Assembly: GCA_934278995.1 (NCBI GenBank) | Contig: CAKQWM010000011.1 | Span: 18,871-82,870, forward strand | Direction: 5' to 3' | DNA from: an uncultured Clostridia bacterium | GTDB taxonomy: Bacteria > Bacillota > Clostridia > Christensenellales > Borkfalkiaceae | Length of the DNA stretch: 64,000 bases | In this document: one piece after another, positions 1-8,420 of the stretch | Numbering within the stretch: the stretch's first letter is position 1 | How the letters are laid out: every line of letters starts with the position of its first letter | Program-made: the position numbers and the translations under genes | The notes under the pieces: generated by a model | Told to the model about the DNA's origin: nothing | Seen by the model: only the letters and a program-made list of their open reading frames with translations | Database searches by the model: none

Positions 1-51
1 AAGGCTTATGCTGACCGAACAAATATATCGCGCTTTTATGATTATGAATAA
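1..51 (+). CDS. C-terminal end of an upstream gene (partial)
   Basis: Frame 1 is open from the window edge to a TAA at 49-51, giving a 16-residue tail ending in RFYDYE. It sits 15 bases upstream of tadA on the same strand, so it could be the end of the preceding gene in that operon. Too little is visible to name a family, and a chance open frame cannot be excluded. Confidence 0.3.
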   Translation, partial: KAYADRTNISRFYDYE

Positions 52-66
52 TTCAACATACCACAA

Positions 67-510
67 ATGAACGTAAAATTTATGAAGGCGGCGCTACTCG
101 AAGCCGAAAAAGCAAAAAACGAAGGCGAAGTCCCCGTGGGCGCGGTTATCGTTCTGAACGATAAAATCATAGCGCGCGCTCATAATAAACGAGAACAAAA
201 ACAAGTCGCTACTTACCACGCGGAAATTCTTGCAATCGAAAAGGCTTGCAAAAAATTAAAAAGTTGGCGTCTTGACGAATGTGAACTTTACGTTACGCTG
301 GAGCCTTGCATTATGTGCGCGGGCGCCATAGTCAACTCAAGACTTAAAAAAGTATATTACGGCGCAAAGGAACCCAAAGGCGGCGCCTGCGAAAGCAGAT
401 TCAATCTTTTGTCGGCAGGCGTTTTAAACTGGCAGACCGATTTTGAAGGCGGAATTTCGGAAAAACAATGTTCCGACCTTTTAACCGGGTTTTTTAAAAG
501 CAGACGGTAA
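67..510 (+). CDS. tadA: tRNA-specific adenosine-34 deaminase TadA
   Basis: The 147-residue product belongs to the zinc cytidine/deoxycytidylate deaminase fold and should convert A34 to inosine in the anticodon of tRNA-Arg(ACG). The zinc site is visible as HAE at residues 51-53 (His ligand and catalytic Glu) and PCIMC at 80-84 with the two Cys ligands. The AGAI stretch that follows and the C-terminal helix ending FFKSRR are typical of TadA, and the length is normal for the family. There is no clear Shine-Dalgarno sequence before the ATG, so translation may be coupled to the upstream gene. The next gene, prs, has its own promoter. Confidence 0.95.
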   Translation: MNVKFMKAALLEAEKAKNEGEVPVGAVIVLNDKIIARAHNKREQKQVATYHAEILAIEKACKKLKSWRLDECELYVTLEPCIMCAGAIVNSRLKKVYYGAKEPKGGACESRFNLLSAGVLNWQTDFEGGISEKQCSDLLTGFFKSRR

Positions 511-591
511 AAAAACAGACGATTTTTCTTAAGGTAAAAGAAAAACGACGCAAAATTATTTTAAAAAATCGTCAAAGTCCGTCAAGCCCGT

Positions 592-620
592 TTGACTTAA
601 ATCGTGTTTTACATTATCAT
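592..620 (+). promoter_or_regulatory. sigma-A promoter upstream of prs
   Basis: TTGACT (592-597) and TATCAT (615-620) are separated by 17 bp. It lies about 100 bases before the prs start, whose RBS is GAGGAG, and would drive prs-pth and perhaps mfd. Confidence 0.6.
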
Positions 621-724
621 ATAAGCATAAAGAATATACAACGTAGCCGACGGGTAAAAAGCGGCGGCAAAATTCTTCTTGGCATCGAAATAATTTTTTA
701 GGCGTTAAGCCGTGAGGAGTATAA

Positions 725-1678
725 ATGATTACACATAGCACGGAGTTGATACTGTTCAGCGGTAATTCTAACAGACCTTTGGCTGAAGCCATCGCCAAAG
801 AACTCGGTTCTAAACTTTGGGACGTTGAAGTAGGCCATTTTTCGGACGGAGAAACAAGCGTTCATATTACGAGCAGTATTCGCGGTAGAGACGTTTTCAT
901 AATTCAATCAACTTCCTATCCCGTAAACGAGAACCTTATGGAACTTTTGGTTATGATAGACGCCGCCAGAAGGGCTTCGGCGGGGCGTATAACCGCGGTT
1001 ATTCCTTATTTCGGTTATGCAAGACAAGACAGAAAAGCCAAACCGCGTGATCCTATTACCGCAAAACTCGTTGCCGATATAATAACTTCGGCAGGCGCGG
1101 ACAGGCTGCTCAGTATCGATCTTCACGCGCCGCAGATTCAAGGGTTTTTCGATATTCCCGTAGATCATCTGGTCGGAAACCCCATTTTGTGCAAACACTT
1201 TGAAAAATTTATAAACGACGACAACTTTGTGGTCGTATCCCCGGATATAGGCAGCGTAGGAAGAGCCAGAAACGTTGCGACGAAGTTAAACGTTCCCATG
1301 GCGATTATAGATAAGCGTCGTCCGAAAGCAAATCAGGTCGAAATTTTGAACATCATCGGCGACGTAAAAGGCAAAACCTGCCTTTTGGTTGACGATATGG
1401 TCGATACCGCGGGTACTTTGTGTTTCGGCGCGGAAGCGTTGCACAACGCAGGCGTCGAAAAAATTTACGCTTGTTGTACCCATCCCGTTTTAAGCGGACC
1501 CGCTATCGAAAGGATAAAAAATTCCTATATAGATAAACTCGTCGTATTAGATACGATCGAACTACCCGAGGAAAAAAGAATAGATAAAATAGAAGTTTTG
1601 ACGGTTGCGCCGTTATTAGCGAGAGCGATTAAGTTCGTTTTCTCCGATATGAAGATGTCGGAAATTTATCAAAGTTAA
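725..1678 (+). CDS. prs: Ribose-phosphate pyrophosphokinase (PRPP synthetase)
   Basis: This 317-residue enzyme makes 5-phosphoribosyl-1-pyrophosphate from ribose-5-phosphate and ATP, feeding purine, pyrimidine, His, Trp and NAD synthesis. Recognisable class I PRPP synthetase features are the FSGNSNRPLAEAIA start, the SFSDGE-like FSDGETSV segment near residue 39, the Mg/ATP site DLHA at 132-135 with the flexible loop region YARQDRK at 98-104, and the PRPP-binding loop LVDDMVDTAGT at 221-231. The length matches the family. A GAGGAG ribosome binding site lies 5-10 bases before the ATG. pth begins one base after its stop, so the two are co-transcribed. Confidence 0.96.
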   Translation: MITHSTELILFSGNSNRPLAEAIAKELGSKLWDVEVGHFSDGETSVHITSSIRGRDVFIIQSTSYPVNENLMELLVMIDAARRASAGRITAVIPYFGYARQDRKAKPRDPITAKLVADIITSAGADRLLSIDLHAPQIQGFFDIPVDHLVGNPILCKHFEKFINDDNFVVVSPDIGSVGRARNVATKLNVPMAIIDKRRPKANQVEILNIIGDVKGKTCLLVDDMVDTAGTLCFGAEALHNAGVEKIYACCTHPVLSGPAIERIKNSYIDKLVVLDTIELPEEKRIDKIEVLTVAPLLARAIKFVFSDMKMSEIYQS

Positions 1679-1679
1679 A

Positions 1680-2252
1680 ATGAAGGTTATTGTAGGGCTC
1701 GGTAATCCCGAAAAAAAATACGATAATACCTATCATAATTTGGGCTTTATCGTGGCGGATAACGTAGCGAAGCGATTTTCGCTCGAATATAAACTTAATT
1801 CCTCGCTTAAATGCGCCGTAGCGAAAGGAAGCGTACGCGGCGAAACCTTTCTGGTGGTAAAACCCACTACTTATATGAATTTAAGCGGTGAATGCGTTAA
1901 ACGCGTAGTCGATTATTTTGACGTCGAATTAAACGACCTTCTGGTTATTTACGACGATATCGACGTGGAAAAAGGCAATATAAAATATCGTCCGCACGGG
2001 TCTTCGGGGACGCATAACGGTATGCGCAACATAACGCTTTTGCTCGGTTCCGACGCTTTTAAAAGGTTACGTATCGGCACTAAGCCCGAAAACGACGTTA
2101 TTTCTCTTGCCGATTACGTTTTGTCTAAAATACCCGAAAACGAGTACGACGGCTTTAACGCGGTTATAGCAAAAGCAGGGGATTTGATCGTCGATTTTAT
2201 AAACGGAAAATCCGACGACGATCTTATGCAAACTTATAATAAGAAAAACTGA
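1680..2252 (+). CDS. pth: Peptidyl-tRNA hydrolase
   Basis: This 190-residue protein recycles peptidyl-tRNA that drops off stalled ribosomes. The N-terminus MKVIVGLGNP, the catalytic histidine at residue 19 in the YHNLGF segment, the KPTTYMNLSG motif and the DDIDVEKGNIKYRPHGSSGTHNGMRNI active-site region are all diagnostic of bacterial Pth. It starts one base after the prs stop with no SD of its own, which implies translational coupling. The order prs-pth-mfd is common in Bacillota. Confidence 0.96.
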   Translation: MKVIVGLGNPEKKYDNTYHNLGFIVADNVAKRFSLEYKLNSSLKCAVAKGSVRGETFLVVKPTTYMNLSGECVKRVVDYFDVELNDLLVIYDDIDVEKGNIKYRPHGSSGTHNGMRNITLLLGSDAFKRLRIGTKPENDVISLADYVLSKIPENEYDGFNAVIAKAGDLIVDFINGKSDDDLMQTYNKKN

Positions 2253-2259
2253 AAAACCT

Positions 2260-2280
2260 TGCTATAAGTCGATTAACACA
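2260..2280 (+). repeat. Dispersed 21-bp motif, copy 1 (intergenic pth-mfd)
   Basis: GCTATAAGTCGATTAACAC is a divergent copy of the dispersed motif (core CTATAGGTCGRTTATCG). It is followed at once by AACTTATAGAC, which resembles an inverted half copy. Confidence 0.55.
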
Positions 2281-2356
2281 ACTTATAGACGTAAATTATA
2301 TAAAATTCATCGGCTTTAGAATACGCCGTCGATTGTTTTTTGTTTTTCGGCTCGAT

Positions 2357-5300
2357 ATGCTCAATAAAAACATACAACCAAAATTCAACGAAGATTTGCT
2401 TAATCTTTACAGCGATACCCGCAGTGGACTTTCCACTGCGGTATTTGGCGTTACCGTATCCGCCGCGACGTACCTTACTTCCATGCTCGACGGAAGGGTT
2501 CTTGTTTTGTGTAAGGATGCGGTAACCGCTAAAAATTACGCGGAAGAACTTAACTCTTATACCGGCGAAAAATCCGTATATCTGCCCCCGAAAGACGACG
2601 TTTTGTTATATAAAAAATATTTCAACAAAGACAGTTTATACGCGCGTATTTCGGCGATTTATCAAATAATATCGGGCGCGCGGTTCGTTACGGCAACGCC
2701 GGAAAGTTTAATGCAACCCTTTCCGAAAAACATCGAAGCCGTCAAAATATCGGTCGCGTCGGAGTGTCCGCAGGATACCCTGATTAAAAAAATGGTAGAA
2801 TTCGGTTATAAACGCGTCGAGTTTGCCGAAAACAAAGGCGAATTTGCGTTAAGAGGGGATATATTTGAAATATTCCCCGTAAACTCCGAAGATGCTTACA
2901 GGTGCGACTTTTTCGGTGATGAAATCGAAAATATAAGAGTTCTCGATACCGTAAACCACGTCGGGGGGGAGGAGGCAAGAACCTTCTTTATTTTGCCCGC
3001 GATAGATTTTAAAATAGAAAAAAGCGAAGTTAACGGGCTTATAGACAGGCTTTCATCTTCATTTAAAAAGTTGAAAACGCTCAGACAGACGGCTAAGGCA
3101 AGACAAATCACGGGGGAATTGAAAGATTTGCTGGAAAACGAAAATTTTTCCGATTCTTCGCTTTCTTATCTTTATCCGTTGCTTTCTTCTACGACTTACG
3201 ATTTTTTATCGTTTCTTGGCGACGTAACTATAGTTTACATCGAACCGAAAATGATAGCCGACACGGTAGGCGGCATTACCCGCGAACACACGGAAAGGGT
3301 TCTTGGCTTGTCGGAAGCGGGCGAGGCTCTTGACTTTACCGCAAAACAGTTGATGTCGCCCGAAGATTTTTACGCTTTGTTAAAATTGAAAAAGGGCGTT
3401 GCGTTTCAGAACATTACGACAGTAACTTCGTTTTTTAAACCGAATAAGACGATACGGCTTAAACTTACGCCCGTATCGAAATACGCTTCTAAGCCCGAGG
3501 ACTTGTACGCGGACGTAAGTAACTGGCAAAAATCGGGCTATAGGTCGATTATCGCCGTCGGCAACGCCGAAAGAGCCGACAGACTTAAAGATTCTTTATA
3601 CTCAAACGGGATTTTGTCGGTAATAACGAATACCCCTGAAGATACGCCGGGTGTTTATCTCGTACCCGTTTTTATAAACACGGGATTTATCCTGCACGAC
3701 GAAAAACTCGTCGTCATAGGGACTTGCGACGTTTTTTTAAGCGGCGTTAAGGAAAAGAAAATCATCCGCAGAAGAAAAGATACTTTCAGCGCGCCCGTCC
3801 CCGGTGATTTTGCCGTCCACGAAACCCACGGCATAGGCATCGTGAGAGGCACAGAAAGAATTTCCACTACCGAAAGCACGAAAGATTACGTTGCCATAGA
3901 GTATGCCGGCGGAGATTTTTTATACGTCCCCGTGGAGCAACTCGACAAACTAACCAAGTATCTCGGCGGAGAAAAGGCTCCTCATCTCAATAAAATCGGA
4001 GGAGCGGAATTTGATAAGATAAAGCAACGTGCGAGAGAATCTATTTCCCGCATGACCATAAACCTTAAAAAACTTTACCGCGAAAGAGCGGAAAAGAAAG
4101 GTTTCGCGTTTTCCCCGGATAACGATATGACGAAAGAATTCGACGACGCTTTTGAATACGACCTGACCGAAGATCAGGCGCAGTCGGTCGCCGAAATCAA
4201 AAAAGATATGGAAAGCGATAAAATTATGGATCGCCTGTTAATGGGCGACGTAGGGTTCGGCAAAACCGAAGTCGCTTTCAGGGCGGCGTTTAAAGCCGTT
4301 CTCGACGGAAAACAGGTCGCAATAATGACGCCGACCACCATACTTTGCGAACAGCATTATCGCACCGCGACTGAAAGATTCAAAGGTTTCGGAATAAAAA
4401 TAGCCGTTTTAAACAGATTCGTTTCGGGCGCGAAGATAAAAGAATATTTAAAAGGCATCGCGTCGGGAGATTATAATCTGATAATAGGTACCCACAGACT
4501 CCTCGGCAAAGACGTATGTTTTCACGATCTCGGCTTGCTTGTTCTTGACGAAGAACAATGCTTCGGCGTGGAAGCGAAAGAAAAATTACGTTCTTTAAAA
4601 AGCAGTGTCGATACACTCACCATGACGGCTACGCCTATACCGCGTACGCTTCACATGTCCCTTTCGGGAATACGCGGAATGAGCCTCATCAACACCCCGC
4701 CGGTAAAAAGAATCCCCGTACAGACATACGTACTTGAAGAAAGCGACGCTTTAATAAAAGACGCTGTTTTAAAGGAAATTTCCCGAGGGGGGCAAACCTT
4801 TATTTTGTATAACCGTGTTGAAACGATAAATGCGTTTTACGGGCATATAGCCTCACTTTTACCCGAAGCAAGAATAGTTGTTTGTCACGGGCAAATGGAA
4901 AAAAAGACGCTCGAAAACAACATTATGGCGTTTTATAACGGTAAGTACGACGTTCTTATCTGCACCACGATTATAGAAAACGGAATAGATTTACCCAACG
5001 CAAACACTCTTATCGTAATAGACGCCGATAAATTCGGTTTGTTTACCCTTTATCAATTGAAAGGCAGGGTGGGAAGAAGCGACAAAATGGCGCACGCCTA
5101 TTTCACCTTCAAACCGGATAAAGTAATAGGAGAGTCGGCTTACAAACGCCTTTCCGCGCTCATTGAATATAACGAACTCGGAAGCGGTTATAAAATTGCA
5201 ATGAGAGACCTCGAAATAAGAGGAGCGGGTAACGTCCTCGGAAAAGAACAGCACGGGCATATGGATAAAATCGGATACGAACTGTACTCGAAGTTACTCA

Positions 5301-5788
5301 AAGAGCAACTCGGCGAGGTAACGAAAGATTACGAAACCGAACTCGACGTACGCCTCGACGCGTTTATCCCGAACGATTATATTTCCGTTTCGCAAACGAG
5401 AATGGACGTTTATAAACAAATTGCCGAAATTACGGGCGACGAGGACAAAGAAAAAGTTAAAAAAGAAATTTTTGAAATATACGGAAATCTTCCTTCAGAA
5501 GTGGAAAATCTTCTCTCGGTTGCCGAACTTAAATATCTTGCCCGCGATATCGGCGCCGTAAAAGTTTCCGTTACAAAAGAAAACGCCGCGCTGACGTTAA
5601 AAGACCTTAACGTTTTCGAGGGCGGAGGCGTAAACGCCGCTTTGGATAAATTTAAAAACTCGGCTGTGCTTTCCTTTGACGTAAACCCCGTCGTAACGCT
5701 GAAAGAGAAGGTTTCGGGCGCGGAATACTATCTCGAACTTGCTTTGTCTTTCGTGAAATGCGTTAAAGCAAACCAAAAAAACGATTAG
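2357..5788 (+). CDS. mfd: Transcription-repair coupling factor Mfd
   Basis: Mfd is the ATP-dependent translocase that removes RNA polymerase stalled at DNA lesions and recruits UvrA. In order the protein shows a UvrB-like N-terminal module, a CarD-like RNA polymerase interaction domain around residue 490 (HETHGIGIVRGTERI), Walker A MGDVGFGKTE near 628, DEEQ near 730, TATPIPRTL, the TRG-type segment LYQLKGRVGRSD and a C-terminal D7 domain. The length of about 1,143 residues is normal. I chose ATG 2357; a TTG at 2333 would add eight residues, and neither start has a clear SD. The gene carries one copy of the dispersed 21-bp motif. Confidence 0.96.
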   Translation: MLNKNIQPKFNEDLLNLYSDTRSGLSTAVFGVTVSAATYLTSMLDGRVLVLCKDAVTAKNYAEELNSYTGEKSVYLPPKDDVLLYKKYFNKDSLYARISAIYQIISGARFVTATPESLMQPFPKNIEAVKISVASECPQDTLIKKMVEFGYKRVEFAENKGEFALRGDIFEIFPVNSEDAYRCDFFGDEIENIRVLDTVNHVGGEEARTFFILPAIDFKIEKSEVNGLIDRLSSSFKKLKTLRQTAKARQITGELKDLLENENFSDSSLSYLYPLLSSTTYDFLSFLGDVTIVYIEPKMIADTVGGITREHTERVLGLSEAGEALDFTAKQLMSPEDFYALLKLKKGVAFQNITTVTSFFKPNKTIRLKLTPVSKYASKPEDLYADVSNWQKSGYRSIIAVGNAERADRLKDSLYSNGILSVITNTPEDTPGVYLVPVFINTGFILHDEKLVVIGTCDVFLSGVKEKKIIRRRKDTFSAPVPGDFAVHETHGIGIVRGTERISTTESTKDYVAIEYAGGDFLYVPVEQLDKLTKYLGGEKAPHLNKIGGAEFDKIKQRARESISRMTINLKKLYRERAEKKGFAFSPDNDMTKEFDDAFEYDLTEDQAQSVAEIKKDMESDKIMDRLLMGDVGFGKTEVAFRAAFKAVLDGKQVAIMTPTTILCEQHYRTATERFKGFGIKIAVLNRFVSGAKIKEYLKGIASGDYNLIIGTHRLLGKDVCFHDLGLLVLDEEQCFGVEAKEKLRSLKSSVDTLTMTATPIPRTLHMSLSGIRGMSLINTPPVKRIPVQTYVLEESDALIKDAVLKEISRGGQTFILYNRVETINAFYGHIASLLPEARIVVCHGQMEKKTLENNIMAFYNGKYDVLICTTIIENGIDLPNANTLIVIDADKFGLFTLYQLKGRVGRSDKMAHAYFTFKPDKVIGESAYKRLSALIEYNELGSGYKIAMRDLEIRGAGNVLGKEQHGHMDKIGYELYSKLLKEQLGEVTKDYETELDVRLDAFIPNDYISVSQTRMDVYKQIAEITGDEDKEKVKKEIFEIYGNLPSEVENLLSVAELKYLARDIGAVKVSVTKENAALTLKDLNVFEGGGVNAALDKFKNSAVLSFDVNPVVTLKEKVSGAEYYLELALSFVKCVKANQKND
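3536..3556 (+). repeat. Dispersed 21-bp motif, copy 2 (inside mfd)
   Basis: This is a full match to the consensus: GGC, then TATAGGTCGATTAT, then CGCC. It lies in frame inside mfd and encodes GYRSIIA. Confidence 0.8.
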
Positions 5789-6098
5789 GGCTTCCAATCA
5801 TTATCGCTAACTATTTTTGCGGGAATAAATCGGTTTTTGCCGTGTTAAACTCCCGTAGCGTACATTAGCGTTGAATTTGTTCCGACCGCTTTCGCGCGCG
5901 TTTAATTAAAAATAATTGTAAAATAAATACGAATAGGCAAAAAAATTACTCAAAAAACCTTGATTTACTCGCTGTAATTTAGTATAATAGACGAGTACAG
6001 GCGAAATTCGGCTCGTTTTTGCCGACCGCCCGAGGAAATTTATAAATAATAACCGTCGTTTTTTGTCTTACGGCAAAACTTCGACGCAGGAGAGTTTT
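5789..6098 (+). promoter_or_regulatory. Intergenic region with promoter for the PrsA-like gene
   Basis: This 310-bp gap contains a strong sigma-A promoter: TTGATT at 5960-5965, a 17-bp spacer and TATAAT at 5983-5988. The RBS GGAGAG lies just before ATG 6099. I see no convincing mfd terminator and no other gene. Confidence 0.75.
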
Positions 6099-8195
6099 AT
6101 GAAGAAACTTATTGCAAAAATCGTAACGTTAATCCTTTCGGTAAGCATCGTTTTATCGATGTTCGTCGCATGCGATTGGGTTACGACCGTAGTTGACAGA
6201 GATATGGATCAGGTAGTCGCTACCGTTAATATTTCCAAAAACACCGCGGACAGCGAACTTAAAGGCAAATTGAACGACGACAAGATTTATAAAAGAGATC
6301 TCGTTGCCGGCTATATGTCTTACGGTTATCAATACGTAACTTCGCAAGGTTACACTCAAAGCAAGGCGTATAAACTCGTTTTCGACAACCTTGTTTCAAA
6401 CAAAGTCATAACTCAGATTGCAAGATACGAATTAGCAAAGGCGAATTCCGCCGTTACGTTGAAGTATGACGTTAATCCCGAACATACCGGTCTTGACGCC
6501 GACTACGTAAAGCATCTTAAAACCTATCTTTCCGAATACGAATACGCAAACGCTCTTTATCTTGTGAGAAGTTCAGTCAACTCCATGGTTAAAACTTTTA
6601 TGGAAGCCGACGACAAATCTGACGAAAAGGAAGACGAAACCTTTACCGCTCGTACCGTGCCTACCAAGGATAAGGACACGGATACCGATGAAGAAGCGTT
6701 AAGGAAAAGAAAGGCTACCGCGTACGAAATCAAAGTAGTCGAAGCCGCTTTGGAATACGACGAAGCCGAAACCGTTCCCGAAGAGTTTGAAACTCTTAAA
6801 AGTTCCGAACCCTCCGTTTACGATCTTAACATGTATCTGTACAAAAACTATAAGATCGATTTTTCGTCTTCGAGGGCAAGAAAACAGGGCGCAAGCAAAC
6901 TTTTCGATTATCTTGAAAAGAACGGTCTTAACAAAGTAGGCGACAAATGGGCGACGAAGGAATCTTTAAGAAAGTCCGACAAAGAAAAATATTACGATTT
7001 TAACAATCCCGAAAAGGCTTTCAACAGCACCTACTTCGAATATTTGCTTATCTCCCGTCTTGAAAGCGCGCTTATCGGTAAGTACGAAACTTCTCTGGTG
7101 GATAGCATCGAAAAAGAAGAATTAAGCAACGACGGCTTGTGGGAACAATATCAGGTCGAATACGCCACTCAGGAAGCATTGTACAGAAACGACGTAACTT
7201 CTTACGAAACGGCTTTATCCAACGCTTCCGACACTTCTTTCGTTTTATACACTCCTTACGAAGGTTCTTACGGTTACGTAACCAACCTTTTGATAGGGTT
7301 TTCCGAAGAACAGACTCAACTTTTGAACGACTATTCTTCTAAAAAAGGCGTTAAAGAAGAAGATATCGTCAAGTACAGAGCGGAATTATTAAAGAGTTTG
7401 CAGGCGTCCGATCAAAGAACCACTTGGGTACAGTCAAACTACGGTAAATATACCGAAAACGCCTCCGGCGCGGGTTCTTTCGCTTTTGACGACGATTACA
7501 GAATGTCGTCTTTGGACTCGGTTAAAAACTTTATAGGTACCGTTAAGGCAAAAGACGTTAAAGGCACCGAAACCGAAGACAGCAACGGCGTTAAAAAAGG
7601 CGCTTGGTCGTATTCCGAAATCACTCCCGAAAAGATCGGTTTCGAGACTTTCTATAATACTTACGTTAAAGAACTTTTAGGCGACGCCAAGTACTTTGAA
7701 AACGGCGAGGCTTTCGGTAAAGTTACCGGATACTCCGAAGAACTTTACAAAAAGTTTAACGATTTATTATTCGCTTTCAGCACCGACACGGGCTGTCTGA
7801 ACAAAAAATACGGTTATTTGTATTCGGCGTTTACGTCCGGTACTCAGTACGTCAAAGAATTTGCGGCGGCGGCTAAAAAGGTCGTACAAGAAGGCGTAGG
7901 CGCTTATACTATCGTTGCGACGCAGTACGGCTATCACGTTATTATGTGTACCGAGATAGTTAAAGCCCCTTACACCGTTGACGAAGCGGGTAAAACCAAA
8001 TTTACTTCGGAATTAGAAACGAAAGGCACTTTGGCTTACAATTACAGAGAGGTTAAAAAGAACGCCGTAGTAAGCGCCGAAATCAAGAAATTCGTTGAAA
8101 AGAAGATCAATCCTTACGTTACCGACGACGACGCGCAATACGCCGTTACCCGCAACGATAAGGTGTATAAACAACTCGTTACCGAAGAAGAATAA
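6099..8195 (+). CDS. PrsA/SurA-like foldase lipoprotein
   Basis: This is a 698-residue exported protein, probably a peptidyl-prolyl isomerase-type chaperone acting on secreted proteins at the outer face of the membrane. It begins with a signal peptide ending in the lipobox MFVAC, so it should be lipid-anchored. The region after the lipobox resembles a SurA/PrsA N-terminal domain (DDKIYKRDLVAGYMSYG followed by an all-helical segment). The stretch near the C-terminus, YTIVATQYGYHVIMCTEIV, matches the end of a parvulin domain. It is about twice the usual PrsA length, with an acidic, low-complexity insertion near residues 165-210. The GGAGAG RBS supports ATG 6099 rather than the upstream in-frame start. 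The client proteins are unknown. Confidence 0.7.
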   Translation: MKKLIAKIVTLILSVSIVLSMFVACDWVTTVVDRDMDQVVATVNISKNTADSELKGKLNDDKIYKRDLVAGYMSYGYQYVTSQGYTQSKAYKLVFDNLVSNKVITQIARYELAKANSAVTLKYDVNPEHTGLDADYVKHLKTYLSEYEYANALYLVRSSVNSMVKTFMEADDKSDEKEDETFTARTVPTKDKDTDTDEEALRKRKATAYEIKVVEAALEYDEAETVPEEFETLKSSEPSVYDLNMYLYKNYKIDFSSSRARKQGASKLFDYLEKNGLNKVGDKWATKESLRKSDKEKYYDFNNPEKAFNSTYFEYLLISRLESALIGKYETSLVDSIEKEELSNDGLWEQYQVEYATQEALYRNDVTSYETALSNASDTSFVLYTPYEGSYGYVTNLLIGFSEEQTQLLNDYSSKKGVKEEDIVKYRAELLKSLQASDQRTTWVQSNYGKYTENASGAGSFAFDDDYRMSSLDSVKNFIGTVKAKDVKGTETEDSNGVKKGAWSYSEITPEKIGFETFYNTYVKELLGDAKYFENGEAFGKVTGYSEELYKKFNDLLFAFSTDTGCLNKKYGYLYSAFTSGTQYVKEFAAAAKKVVQEGVGAYTIVATQYGYHVIMCTEIVKAPYTVDEAGKTKFTSELETKGTLAYNYREVKKNAVVSAEIKKFVEKKINPYVTDDDAQYAVTRNDKVYKQLVTEEE

Positions 8196-8236
8196 TTTTC
8201 GGTTTCCGTAAATTTCAGCGATTAAAAAAAGACTTT

Positions 8237-8280
8237 AAAACGACCGTCGCATATCGATATAGCGTGACGGTCGTTTTTCT
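8237..8280 (+). terminator. Rho-independent terminator after the foldase gene
   Basis: AAAACGACCGTC (8237-8248) pairs with GACGGTCGTTTT (8266-8277), and a T tract follows. Confidence 0.85.
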
Positions 8281-8307
8281 TATAAATTGAAAAATCGTTT
8301 GTTTTTA

Positions 8308-8344
8308 AAAAGCCCTTTGCGATATTTTCACGCAAAGGGCTTTT
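8308..8344 (-). terminator. Terminator of the LRR lipoprotein operon (bidirectional)
   Basis: The 14-bp perfect stem AAAAGCCCTTTGCG / CGCAAAGGGCTTTT spans 8308-8321 and 8331-8344. It gives T tracts on both strands and lies just beyond the LRR gene's stop. Confidence 0.85.
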
Positions 8345-8420
8345 AACGTTTAACAGAATAGTCGTTTGAGATATTTTTACGAAAAACTATTACTATTTTC
8401 GCGCTGATATTCGCTTACAG